Below, one piece after another: positions 17,023 through 24,089 of a stretch of 64,000 nucleotides of DNA. The translations under genes were made by a program, and so were the position numbers. Origin of the DNA: Nevskia sp. (GTDB lineage Bacteria > Pseudomonadota > Gammaproteobacteria > Nevskiales > Nevskiaceae); contig JARLJS010000060.1 of assembly GCA_031291075.1 (NCBI GenBank), forward strand, positions 1-64,000, read 5' to 3'. Position 1 is the first letter of the stretch. The number at the start of each line of letters is the position of its first letter. A model generated the notes under the pieces. That model searched no databases. It was not told the origin of the DNA and saw only the letters and a list, made by a program, of their open reading frames with translations.

Positions 17023-18668
17023 GCCGGAACCTTCTGGACTTCGGCGATCATGCCGATGGCGTGGCACGGGCACTGCTCGAAGCACACGGCGCAGCCGGTG
17101 CACTTGGCGGAATCGACCAGATAGCCCTGGCCGGGCCCCACCTTGACGATGGCGTGCTCGGGGCAGGCGGCGTAGCAGTTGTCGCATTCGTAGCAGTTGC
17201 CGCACGACAGGCAGCGCTGCGCCTCGTAGCGCGCCTGCGGCTCGCTCAGCCCACCGACGATCTCGCCGAAACCGGACAGGCGCCGCTCCGCTACCAGCGT
17301 CTTCTGAATACCGGGCTCGGCGTCGCTGTAGACCGGCAGATGCAGCATGTCGAACGTGACCACCTGGTGCGGCAGCGGCCGGTGCAGCCGCTCACCGCGC
17401 AGCCAGGCGTCGATGTTCCGCGCCGCCTTCTTGCCGTGGCCGACCGCAGTGGTGACCGACTGCTCGCCCGGCACCATGTCGCCGCCGGCGAAGATGCCGG
17501 CATGCCCGGTCATCATGTTGGGCGCCACCTTCACCGCGCCGTCCCCGGTGAATTCGAGATCCGGGATCCCGCGCAGGAAACCGCTGTCCGTCTGCTGACC
17601 CAGGGCCAACACCACCGCGTCGGCCTGCAGGGTCTCGAAGCGGCCGGTCGGTTGCGGGTGGCCGTCCGCATCGAGCTCCATCACCTCGACCGTGAGCTCG
17701 GCGCCGACGACCTCCTTGATGGTCGTCAGCCACTTGATCTTGACCCCCTCCTCGACCGCCTCGTCGGCTTCGAAGGCCTGGGCCGGCATGTGGGCGCGGT
17801 CGCGGCGGTAGACGATCAGCGCCTCGGCGGCGCCCAGGCGACGGGCCGTGCGCGCGGCATCCATCGCCGTGTTGCCGCCGCCGTACACCACTACGCGTCG
17901 GCCCAGGCGTGGCGCCTCGCCGGACTTGACGTTGTGCAGCAGCGAGACCGCGTCGAGCACGCGGGCGGCGTCGCGGGCCGGGATGCCCACGCGCTTGCCC
18001 TGCCCGGCGCCGATGGCCACGAACACCGCGTCGAACTTGCCGGCCGCCCGTTCGGCCAGCACGTCCTCGACCTTGTGGTTGACCACCAGCTTGACGCCCA
18101 TCGCCTCGATGCGGGCGATCTCGCACATCAGGTCCGCCCGCGGCAGCCGGTAGGCCGGGATGCCGAAATGCATCATGCCGCCGGGCAGCGGGCCGGCCTC
18201 GTGGATCTCAACGCCGTGCCCCATCAGGGCCAGATGGTAGGCGGCGGACAGCCCGCTCGGCCCGGCGCCGATCACCAGCACGCGCTTGCCGGTCCTGACC
18301 TCCGGCAGTGGAAACTGCCAGCCCTCGCGCACCGCCATGTCGCCCAGGAAACGCTCGGCGGCATGGATACTGACCGGAGCGTCGAGGGCGGCGCGGTTGC
18401 AGTTGCTTTCGCAGGGGTGATAGCAGACACGGCCGTGCACCGCCGGCATCGGGTTGTCGCGCACCAGCGCTTCCCAGGCTTTGCGGTATTCGCCGGCCTG
18501 GGCCAGTGCCAGCCAGCCCTGGATGTCCTCGCCCGCCGGGCAGGCACGGTTGCAAGGCGGCAGAAGCTGGATATAGACGGGACGCCGCGTCCGGACCGCG
18601 CCGGTTTCGGTGCCCTTCTCATGCGCCAGGTCCACCTTCGGCGTCATGTCGCTGCGTTTGAAGCTCAT
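17019..18668 (-). CDS. GltD-like FAD/NAD(P) Fe-S oxidoreductase
   Basis: A 549-residue flavoprotein of the glutamate-synthase small-subunit family. The N-terminal Fe-S domain has CNRACP...CYHPCESNCNR. An FAD Rossmann motif VIGAGPSGLSAA lies near 151, and an NAD(P) motif VYGGGNTAMDAA near 290. The C terminus adds a Cys-rich segment CLSCGNCYECDNCYAACP and a second CTGCAVCFEQCP, so it carries extra 4Fe-4S clusters beyond classical GltD. No glutamate synthase large subunit is nearby. Coupling to nifJ suggests it passes electrons between reduced ferredoxin or PFOR and NAD(P)H (inference). ATG at 18668 was chosen because the conserved part begins there. Confidence 0.85.
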   Translation of the reverse strand: MSFKRSDMTPKVDLAHEKGTETGAVRTRRPVYIQLLPPCNRACPAGEDIQGWLALAQAGEYRKAWEALVRDNPMPAVHGRVCYHPCESNCNRAALDAPVSIHAAERFLGDMAVREGWQFPLPEVRTGKRVLVIGAGPSGLSAAYHLALMGHGVEIHEAGPLPGGMMHFGIPAYRLPRADLMCEIARIEAMGVKLVVNHKVEDVLAERAAGKFDAVFVAIGAGQGKRVGIPARDAARVLDAVSLLHNVKSGEAPRLGRRVVVYGGGNTAMDAARTARRLGAAEALIVYRRDRAHMPAQAFEADEAVEEGVKIKWLTTIKEVVGAELTVEVMELDADGHPQPTGRFETLQADAVVLALGQQTDSGFLRGIPDLEFTGDGAVKVAPNMMTGHAGIFAGGDMVPGEQSVTTAVGHGKKAARNIDAWLRGERLHRPLPHQVVTFDMLHLPVYSDAEPGIQKTLVAERRLSGFGEIVGGLSEPQARYEAQRCLSCGNCYECDNCYAACPEHAIVKVGPGQGYLVDSAKCTGCAVCFEQCPCHAIGMIAEVQKVPA

Positions 18669-18768
18669 GTACGGTTCCTGGGTCAGGAGGCCGTCATCCG
18701 GCCTGCCGCCACGCGACGTGGAACGCTCCACTTCCGCTTATTCTCGGTGCAAGGCCGACCCCGATGGG

Positions 18769-18782
18769 TTGACCCAGGTCAA
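18769..18782 (-). promoter_or_regulatory. FNR/CRP-family dyad before the nifJ operon
   Basis: TTGACCCAGGTCAA is a perfect 5-4-5 inverted repeat of the FNR/DNR/FixK type (TTGAY-N4-RTCAA). It lies between the divergent GltD-like/nifJ operon and nfeD. On the minus strand a weak -10 (GAGAAT, 18745-18740) lies 23 bp beyond the dyad edge, about the class II activator spacing. On the plus strand GATAAT at 18808-18813 is 25 bp away, a slightly poorer fit for nfeD. Confidence 0.5.
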
Positions 18783-18876
18783 GCGCTCGTGCGTACCGCA
18801 AATGCGTGATAATCGCCGGGTAGCAGCCGCGGTCAGGAATCGGAACCAGCCGTTCCGGGGATCGGGAGTTGCAGCC

Positions 18877-20250
18877 ATGGTTCGCTTGGCGTTTTGGTGG
18901 ATGGGCAGCATGTGCGCCCTGTGGGCGGCCCCGCTGCAGGCGGCCGGCCAGCCGGGTGCCGCCCTGATCGAGATCCAGGGCCCCATCGGGCCGGCCACCT
19001 CGGGCTACTTCGCCAAGGCGCAGCAGCAGGCCGTAGCCGCGGGCGACAGCGTGATCGTATTGCGCCTGGACACGCCCGGCGGCCTGGACAGCGCAATGCG
19101 CGACATCGTGCAGAGCATCCTGGCTTCCCCGATCCCGGTGGTCGCCTGGGTCGGCCCGGGCGGAGCGCGCGCCGCCAGTGCCGGAACCTACATCCTTTAT
19201 GCCACGCAGGTGGCGGCAATGGCTCCGGCGACCAACCTGGGCGCGGCCACGCCGATTCCCCTGAACGGCTCGTGGCCCGCACCCAAGGCGGGCGATTCCG
19301 AAAGCCACGAAGGCGCCGACGGGAAAGCTCCGTCGAAGCCCGCGGCCATCCCACCCGGCGACACCGCCGAGCTCAAGGCGGTGAACGACGCCGTGGCCTA
19401 CATCCGCGGGCTCGCCGAGCTGCGCCGCCGCAACGCCGACTGGGCCGAGAGCGCGGTGCGGGGCGCCGCCAGCCTGAGCGCCGAACAGGCGCTCAGGCTC
19501 AAGGTGGTGGAGCTGATCGCGGACGATGTGCCCGACCTGTTGCGGAAGATCGACGGGCGCATGGTCAAGACCTCGCTCGGCACGATCACCCTCCACACTA
19601 CGGGCGCCGCCGTCGACCGGCTCACGCCGGGCTGGCGCATGCAGCTGCTGGCCACGCTGACCAATCCCACCATCGCCTACGTGCTGCTGCTGGAAGGCTA
19701 CCATCCCGGCGCCGTCCTGCCCGGCGTTACCGGCGGCATCGCGCTGCTGCTGGCGCTGTACGCCTTCCAGATGCTGCCGGTGAACCTGGCCGGGCTGGCG
19801 CTGATCGTGCTGGGCGTGGCGCTGTTGGTGGCGGAAGTGCACGCGCCCACCTTCGGCGCTCTTGGCTCCGGCGGCGTGATCGCCTTCGTGCTAGGCTCGC
19901 TGCTGCTGATGGACACCGACGTACCCGGCTTCGGCGTCAACCTGGGCGTAGTGCTGGGCATTGCGCTGAGCGCCGTGCTGCTGCTGGCGCTGACCCTCTA
20001 CCTGATCTGGCGCGCCCGCCGCGCGCCGGTGGTGACCGGCAACGACGGCTTGGTCGGCGAAATGGCGGAGCTGCTGGAGCCGATCGCCGGCGGCGGCGAG
20101 GGCTGGGCGCGTGTACACGGCGAGCGCTGGCGCGTGCACAGCAAGGCGGCGCTGCCGGCCGGCACCCATGCCCGCGTCACCCGCAGCCAGGGGCTGCTGC
20201 TGAGCATCGAACCCTGCGACGGCTCCGCGTCGACGCACCAACGGGAGTGA
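18877..20250 (+). CDS. NfeD-family membrane serine protease (ClpP class)
   Basis: A 457-residue long-form NfeD protein. It has a signal peptide (about 1-24) and a ClpP-like protease domain with the Ser-containing segment GARAASAGTYI near 92-102 and a Lys in ELKAVNDAVAYIRGLAE, matching the Ser-Lys dyad of archaeal 1510-N proteases. Four or five membrane helices follow (about 265-380), then a C-terminal soluble OB-like domain (about 385-450). Long-form NfeD proteins cleave the C terminus of partner stomatins. The partner slipin gene starts 3 bp downstream, so the pair is an operon. ATG at 18877 has a GGGAG ribosome site at 18864-18868. Confidence 0.9.
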   Translation: MVRLAFWWMGSMCALWAAPLQAAGQPGAALIEIQGPIGPATSGYFAKAQQQAVAAGDSVIVLRLDTPGGLDSAMRDIVQSILASPIPVVAWVGPGGARAASAGTYILYATQVAAMAPATNLGAATPIPLNGSWPAPKAGDSESHEGADGKAPSKPAAIPPGDTAELKAVNDAVAYIRGLAELRRRNADWAESAVRGAASLSAEQALRLKVVELIADDVPDLLRKIDGRMVKTSLGTITLHTTGAAVDRLTPGWRMQLLATLTNPTIAYVLLLEGYHPGAVLPGVTGGIALLLALYAFQMLPVNLAGLALIVLGVALLVAEVHAPTFGALGSGGVIAFVLGSLLLMDTDVPGFGVNLGVVLGIALSAVLLLALTLYLIWRARRAPVVTGNDGLVGEMAELLEPIAGGGEGWARVHGERWRVHSKAALPAGTHARVTRSQGLLLSIEPCDGSASTHQRE

Positions 20251-20253
20251 ACC

Positions 20254-21006
20254 ATGCTGGGATTGACTGGCGTCCTGATCATCTTCGCCGCCTCGCTGTT
20301 CTTCGCCGCGGTCAAGATCCTGAATGAATACGAGCGCGGCGTGGTGCTCACGCTGGGGCGCTACACCGGCACCAAGGGGCCGGGCCTGATCCTGCTGCTG
20401 CCGGTGATCCAGCGCATGATCAAGGTGGACCTGCGCACGGTGGTCATGGAGGTGCCGCCGCAGGACGTCATCTCGCGCGACAACGTCACCGTCAAGGTCA
20501 GCGCGGTGATCTACTTCCGGGTGGTCGAGCCCTCGCGCGCCATCCTGCAGGTGGCGCGCTTCTACGAGGCGACCAGCCAGCTGGCCCAGACCACCCTGCG
20601 CTCGGTGCTGGGCGAACACGAGCTGGACGATCTGCTGGCCGCGCGCGAGGCGCTCAACCGCGACCTGCAGACCATCCTCGACAAGCAGACCGACGCCTGG
20701 GGCATCAAGGTCAGCAACGTCGAGATCAAGCAGGTGGACCTCGACGAAAGCATGGTGCGGGCCATCGCCCGCCAGGCCGAGGCCGAGCGCACCCGCCGCG
20801 CCAAGGTCATCCACGCCGAGGGCGAGCTGCAGGCGGCGGAAAAGCTCAAGGAGGCGGCGGCCGAGCTCTCCCAGCAGCCGCAGGCGATGCAGCTCCGCTA
20901 CCTGCAGACGCTGATCGACATCGCCGACGAGAAGAACTCGACCATCGTGTTTCCGCTGCCGATGGATCTCATCACGCCGTTGCTGCAGAAGCTGAACAAG
21001 AATTAG
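20254..21006 (+). CDS. Slipin / stomatin-like SPFH protein
   Basis: A 250-residue band-7 membrane scaffold protein. One N-terminal hydrophobic helix (residues 1-22) is followed by the SPFH domain ([23 protein letters not shown] onwards), an Ala/Glu-rich coiled coil (about 165-210) and a short C-terminal segment with a hydrophobic stretch, the expected substrate site for the NfeD protease. Stomatin homologues oligomerise in lipid microdomains. It is coupled to nfeD (3-bp gap) and ends in a 4-bp convergent overlap with the thioesterase gene. Confidence 0.92.
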   Translation: MLGLTGVLIIFAASLFFAAVKILNEYERGVVLTLGRYTGTKGPGLILLLPVIQRMIKVDLRTVVMEVPPQDVISRDNVTVKVSAVIYFRVVEPSRAILQVARFYEATSQLAQTTLRSVLGEHELDDLLAAREALNRDLQTILDKQTDAWGIKVSNVEIKQVDLDESMVRAIARQAEAERTRRAKVIHAEGELQAAEKLKEAAAELSQQPQAMQLRYLQTLIDIADEKNSTIVFPLPMDLITPLLQKLNKN

Positions 21007-21425
21007 CCCTTCACCGGCAAGGCATAGCTGCCGGTGACGTGCGCCACCAGCGTTTCCGGCTCGGCGGAGGAATACAGCAGGGCTTCCATCACCGCCAGCC
21101 GCCGCCCCAGCTTGATCATGCGGCCCTCGCCGACGATATCGCCGGGCTTGGCCTTCGCCACGAAATTGATGTTGCAGTTCGCCGTCACCGCCATCAGTTC
21201 CGGCCCGAGGTGCGACAGCACCAGCGCGTACATCACCAAGTCCGCCGCGCTGAACAACGCCGGCCCGGACAGCACGTTGCCCGGCCGCAGCATCGAGTCC
21301 CGGTACGGCAGCCGCGCCCTCACATAGTGAGGACGCACTTCCTCGATCGCCAGCATCTTGCGCTTGGCGGCGAAGCCCAGGTGGATCAGGTCCTCCACCT
21401 GCTGGGCCGTCATCTTCAAATCCAT
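21003..21425 (-). CDS. PaaI/YiiD-type hotdog thioesterase
   Basis: A 140-residue single hotdog-fold protein. The central segment [29 protein letters not shown] is the long hotdog helix with its preceding loop, and [39 protein letters not shown] forms the beta sheet. This pattern matches DUF4442/PaaI acyl-CoA thioesterases. It probably hydrolyses acyl- or aryl-CoA; the substrate cannot be told. A single gene, starting 28 bp from tRNA-Arg and converging with the slipin gene. Confidence 0.8.
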   Translation of the reverse strand: MDLKMTAQQVEDLIHLGFAAKRKMLAIEEVRPHYVRARLPYRDSMLRPGNVLSGPALFSAADLVMYALVLSHLGPELMAVTANCNINFVAKAKPGDIVGEGRMIKLGRRLAVMEALLYSSAEPETLVAHVTGSYALPVKG

Positions 21426-21452
21426 GCTTTCGTATAGGCCTTCTTATGAGAA

Positions 21453-21529
21453 TGGCGCGCCCGGAGGGAATCGAACCCACGACCCAGTGCTTAGAAGGCA
21501 CTTGCTCTATCCGACTGAGCTACGGGCGC
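21453..21529 (-). tRNA. tRNA-Arg (anticodon TCT)
   Basis: A full cloverleaf on the minus strand. Acceptor GCGCCCG pairs with CGGGCGC, with discriminator G and encoded CCA. The anticodon arm AGTGC-CTTCTAA-GCACT gives TCT (reads AGA). The T loop is GGTTCGATTCC. Length 77 nt. Confidence 0.97.
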
Positions 21530-21545
21530 CCGACGGCGGGTAAAA

Positions 21546-21635
21546 TGGCGGAGAGGGAGGGATTCGAACCCCCGGACGGGATGAACCGTCAACGGTTTTC
21601 AAGACCGCCGCAATAGACCGCTCTGCCACCTCTCC
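21546..21635 (-). tRNA. tRNA-Ser (anticodon TGA)
   Basis: A 90-nt type II tRNA with a long variable arm. Acceptor GGAGAGG pairs with CCTCTCC, with discriminator G and encoded CCA. The anticodon loop CTTGAAA gives TGA (reads UCA). It lies 16 bp upstream of tRNA-Arg on the same strand, so they are probably co-transcribed. Confidence 0.97.
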
Positions 21636-21762
21636 GGAGCGCGGACGCGGCATAGTTTATTTCAAACCGCGCAGGCGGACGAACAAACGTCCGGCCGGCC
21701 GGTCCGCTGGCGAGGCCGCCGGCCGTAGCCCGCAGGCGTCCTTTTTCCCACCGCGATTGGCT

Positions 21763-21768
21763 TATAAT
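21763..21768 (+). promoter_or_regulatory. Promoter -10 of tRNA-Thr
   Basis: A perfect TATAAT 12 bp before the tRNA, followed by the GC-rich discriminator GCGCGCCCCG typical of stringently controlled stable-RNA promoters. The -35 is weak (a T-rich run near 21741-21747). Confidence 0.7.
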
Positions 21769-21779
21769 GCGCGCCCCGT

Positions 21780-21855
<76 letters not shown>

Positions 21856-22132
21856 ATAAATCAACTACTTACGTCGGTTTTTTCAAGAATCGGGCTTCTC
21901 ATATTCCGGGCGTTTTCTTATATTCGCCAGGGAATTGGGCTGCCCCCTGCGGCCGGCATGTGCCGTGCTTGATCGGGCGTCTGGCGATCGTTGTTACCCT
22001 GGTCCCTCATGGGTTACATCCGGTTGTGTGCATGCACCCCGGTGGATGCAGTCCAATTTAAGCCCCAGCGCCGACATTACCTTTACCAAGCGCACGGACT
22101 GGCCTGACCGGCGACTGCAGCGGCGCCGATCC
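21856..22132. other. Spacer without recognised genes
   Basis: About 280 bp between tRNA-Thr and the tacA operator. I see no open frame with coding bias, no RNA fold I recognise and no clear terminator directly after the tRNA. G+C is lower than in the surrounding genes. Confidence 0.5.
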
Positions 22133-22151
22133 TGCCGTACAATGTACGGCA
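22133..22151 (+). promoter_or_regulatory. Palindromic operator/promoter of the tacA-tacT pair
   Basis: TGCCGTAC-AAT-GTACGGCA is a perfect 8-bp inverted repeat. It contains the likely -10 (TACAAT, 22138-22143), so a bound antitoxin would cover the promoter. This fits the conditional autoregulation known for DUF1778-GNAT modules. Confidence 0.65.
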
Positions 22152-22174
22152 CAAACGCCGCTGGAGAAATCGCC

Positions 22175-22450
22175 ATGGCCGCCACTGAGCGCCTGGAAAT
22201 GCGCCTGCCTTCTGAAGAGAAGGGCCTGCTGACCCGCGCCGCGCAGATCGAAGGGGTCAAGCTAAGCCAGTTTGTGCTGGCGCCCGCGCTCAAGCGCGCT
22301 CGCAAGGTGATCGCCGATGCCGAGCAGGTCACGACTACCGCCCAGGGCTACAAGGATGTCCTCGATGCGCTCGCCAAGCCGCCGAAGCCAACCAAGGCTT
22401 TGATCACAGCGATGCTCGACTACGAGGCTGCCGGCATTCAGTGGCGCTGA
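22175..22450 (+). CDS. DUF1778 (TacA-type) antitoxin
   Basis: A 91-residue ribbon-helix-helix antitoxin. The N terminus ATERLEMRLPSEEKGLLTRAAQIEGVKLSQFVL is the DUF1778 RHH DNA-binding fold, and the C-terminal tail (about 60-91) is the part that normally wraps the acetyltransferase toxin. It should neutralise the downstream GNAT toxin and repress its own promoter through the palindrome at 22133-22151. ATG at 22175 has a GGAG site upstream. The gene overlaps the toxin start by 10 bp, which ensures coupled synthesis. Confidence 0.88.
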   Translation: MAATERLEMRLPSEEKGLLTRAAQIEGVKLSQFVLAPALKRARKVIADAEQVTTTAQGYKDVLDALAKPPKPTKALITAMLDYEAAGIQWR

Positions 22451-22959
22451 TCGTCGGCAGTCTCGACAAGGCTGTCCATGACCAGACAGCCTTCGACTGC
22501 GGTGAACCGCCGCTCAATGATTTCTTCAAGACCAAGGCCGCCAAGCATCAGGCGCAGCGCGTCTCGCGCACCTTTGTCCTGACCCACTCGGACGCGCCTG
22601 GGCGCGTCCTCGGCTATTACAGCTTGAGCAATAGCCAGATCGCAGGCGAGCAGCTGAGCGAGGACGAAGCCAAGACCCTGCCGCGGCATGCGGTACCGGC
22701 GGTCATGCTGGCACGGCTGGCGGTGGATCGCAGCCAGCAGGGCAAGCGTTATGGGCAGTGGCTGCTGATGGACGCGATCAAGCGCTGTGCCCTGGTTGGA
22801 CAACAGAGCGGTGTGTACGCACTGCTGGTCGATGCCAAGAACGACACAGCCAAACGCTTCTACGAGCGTTTCGGTTTTACCGCTATCGTCGGGCATCCGA
22901 TGACGCTGTACCTGCCGCTGGAGACCGGTCTCAAAGCATTGCAAATGGCGCAGGGTTGA
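22441..22959 (+). CDS. GNAT (TacT-type) acetyltransferase toxin
   Basis: A 172-residue GNAT enzyme of the type II toxin-antitoxin class whose members acetylate the amino group of charged tRNAs and stop translation. The N terminus has the family pattern FDCGEPPLNDFFKTKAAKHQ. The acetyl-CoA site lies around LARLAVDRSQQGKRYGQWLL (Q/R-x-x-G-x-x), and the C-terminal NDTAKRFYERFGF contains the conserved Tyr. GTG at 22441 overlaps the antitoxin. The specific tRNA target cannot be read from the sequence. Confidence 0.88.
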   Translation: MALIVGSLDKAVHDQTAFDCGEPPLNDFFKTKAAKHQAQRVSRTFVLTHSDAPGRVLGYYSLSNSQIAGEQLSEDEAKTLPRHAVPAVMLARLAVDRSQQGKRYGQWLLMDAIKRCALVGQQSGVYALLVDAKNDTAKRFYERFGFTAIVGHPMTLYLPLETGLKALQMAQG

Positions 22960-23024
22960 TACCGATACCGGGGACACGCATTGGACCGGCTTCAAACCAT
23001 CGATATCGGACCCGGCGGAATCTC

Positions 23025-24089
23025 CTAACCCCCGTCCAGGCTCTTGAGATCCCCCTCCACCATCGCATACGCGTCACTGCCCGGCGCCAGGCTGGCCTCC
23101 AGCTTTGTCCAGATCTCCCGGGCGGTGGATCTGTCGCCCTTGACGCGTGCAGCCAGTCCGGTCAGGTAGCGGATTTCCGGCGCGTCCGGATATTGGGACC
23201 CGAGCGACTTGAGGCTGTCCACGGCCGCCTGCGGCAAGGTCGTCCGTTTCTTCGACTCCGTATCCAGCAACAGGGCCCGCAGGTAGTTGCAGCGTGCCGC
23301 CATGTCGTCCGGCTTGAGCTTTAGCGCATGCTCGTACGCGGCGAGCGAGCCCGCCGTATCGTTCAGCACCCTGAGGGAGCGGCCGAGCATCATCCAGCCG
23401 TCGAAGTCCTCGGGCTGCTTCGCCAGCCGATCCTTCAGACGCTGGACCATGCCGTCAGGCCCCATCGCCGGGGCCGGGGGCGCTGCCGCGGAAACACTGC
23501 CGGACCTGAGCTTCGCCGCGCGCTCGTAGGCCGCCTTGGAACCTTCGGGGTCGTTCATCACCTGCAGCGAGCGGCCCAGCATCATCCAGCCGTCGTAGTC
23601 GTCAGGCTGGCGCGCCAGGCGATCCTTCAAGTGCTGGACCATCACGGCCGGGTCCATGGGCATGCTCTCGGCCGACGATCCTGGCGTCTGCGATCCGGCC
23701 CGCGGCTTCAGCTGTGCCGCGCGCGCATACGCCGCCTTGGAGCCTTCGGGGTCGTTCATCACCTCCAGCGAACGACCCAGCATCATCCAGCCATCGTAGT
23801 CGTCAGGCTGACGCGCCAGGCGATCCTTGAGGTGCTGCACCATCTCCGCGGGATCGGAGCCCATGGGAGCGGACTCGGCGCCCGCATCGCCCGGCGGCGC
23901 CGTGTTGGGAGAATGCGAATCGGTCCAGGGCACGAATGCCGCGCCGCCCTCGCCGGCCAGCAGCCGGGGACTAAGCAGGGCGGCACAGCAGGACAACGCA
24001 GCGACCGACCACCAAGCCGGACGCGTGCGGCCGCCGCACCGCGTCCGGACCATCACCTTGCCGGCGACCACCCGCGTGGCGCGCCGCAT
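23025..24089 (-). CDS. TPR protein with three near-identical modules, end of the mtr-like operon
   Basis: A 354-residue exported or membrane-anchored protein with a basic N terminus and a hydrophobic helix at about 25-45. Three modules begin MVQ-L-KDRLA-QP and contain DGWMMLGRS, the motif seen in the CcmH/CcmI and NrfG family of cytochrome c maturation TPR proteins; a fourth TPR-like part closes the chain. Modules 1 and 2 are nearly identical also in DNA (repeat period about 201 bp), a recent duplication. ATG overlaps the stop of the barrel gene (TGATG), so it is coupled to it. A role in assembling the multiheme cytochromes is likely (inference). Confidence 0.75.
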   Translation of the reverse strand: MRRATRVVAGKVMVRTRCGGRTRPAWWSVAALSCCAALLSPRLLAGEGGAAFVPWTDSHSPNTAPPGDAGAESAPMGSDPAEMVQHLKDRLARQPDDYDGWMMLGRSLEVMNDPEGSKAAYARAAQLKPRAGSQTPGSSAESMPMDPAVMVQHLKDRLARQPDDYDGWMMLGRSLQVMNDPEGSKAAYERAAKLRSGSVSAAAPPAPAMGPDGMVQRLKDRLAKQPEDFDGWMMLGRSLRVLNDTAGSLAAYEHALKLKPDDMAARCNYLRALLLDTESKKRTTLPQAAVDSLKSLGSQYPDAPEIRYLTGLAARVKGDRSTAREIWTKLEASLAPGSDAYAMVEGDLKSLDGG

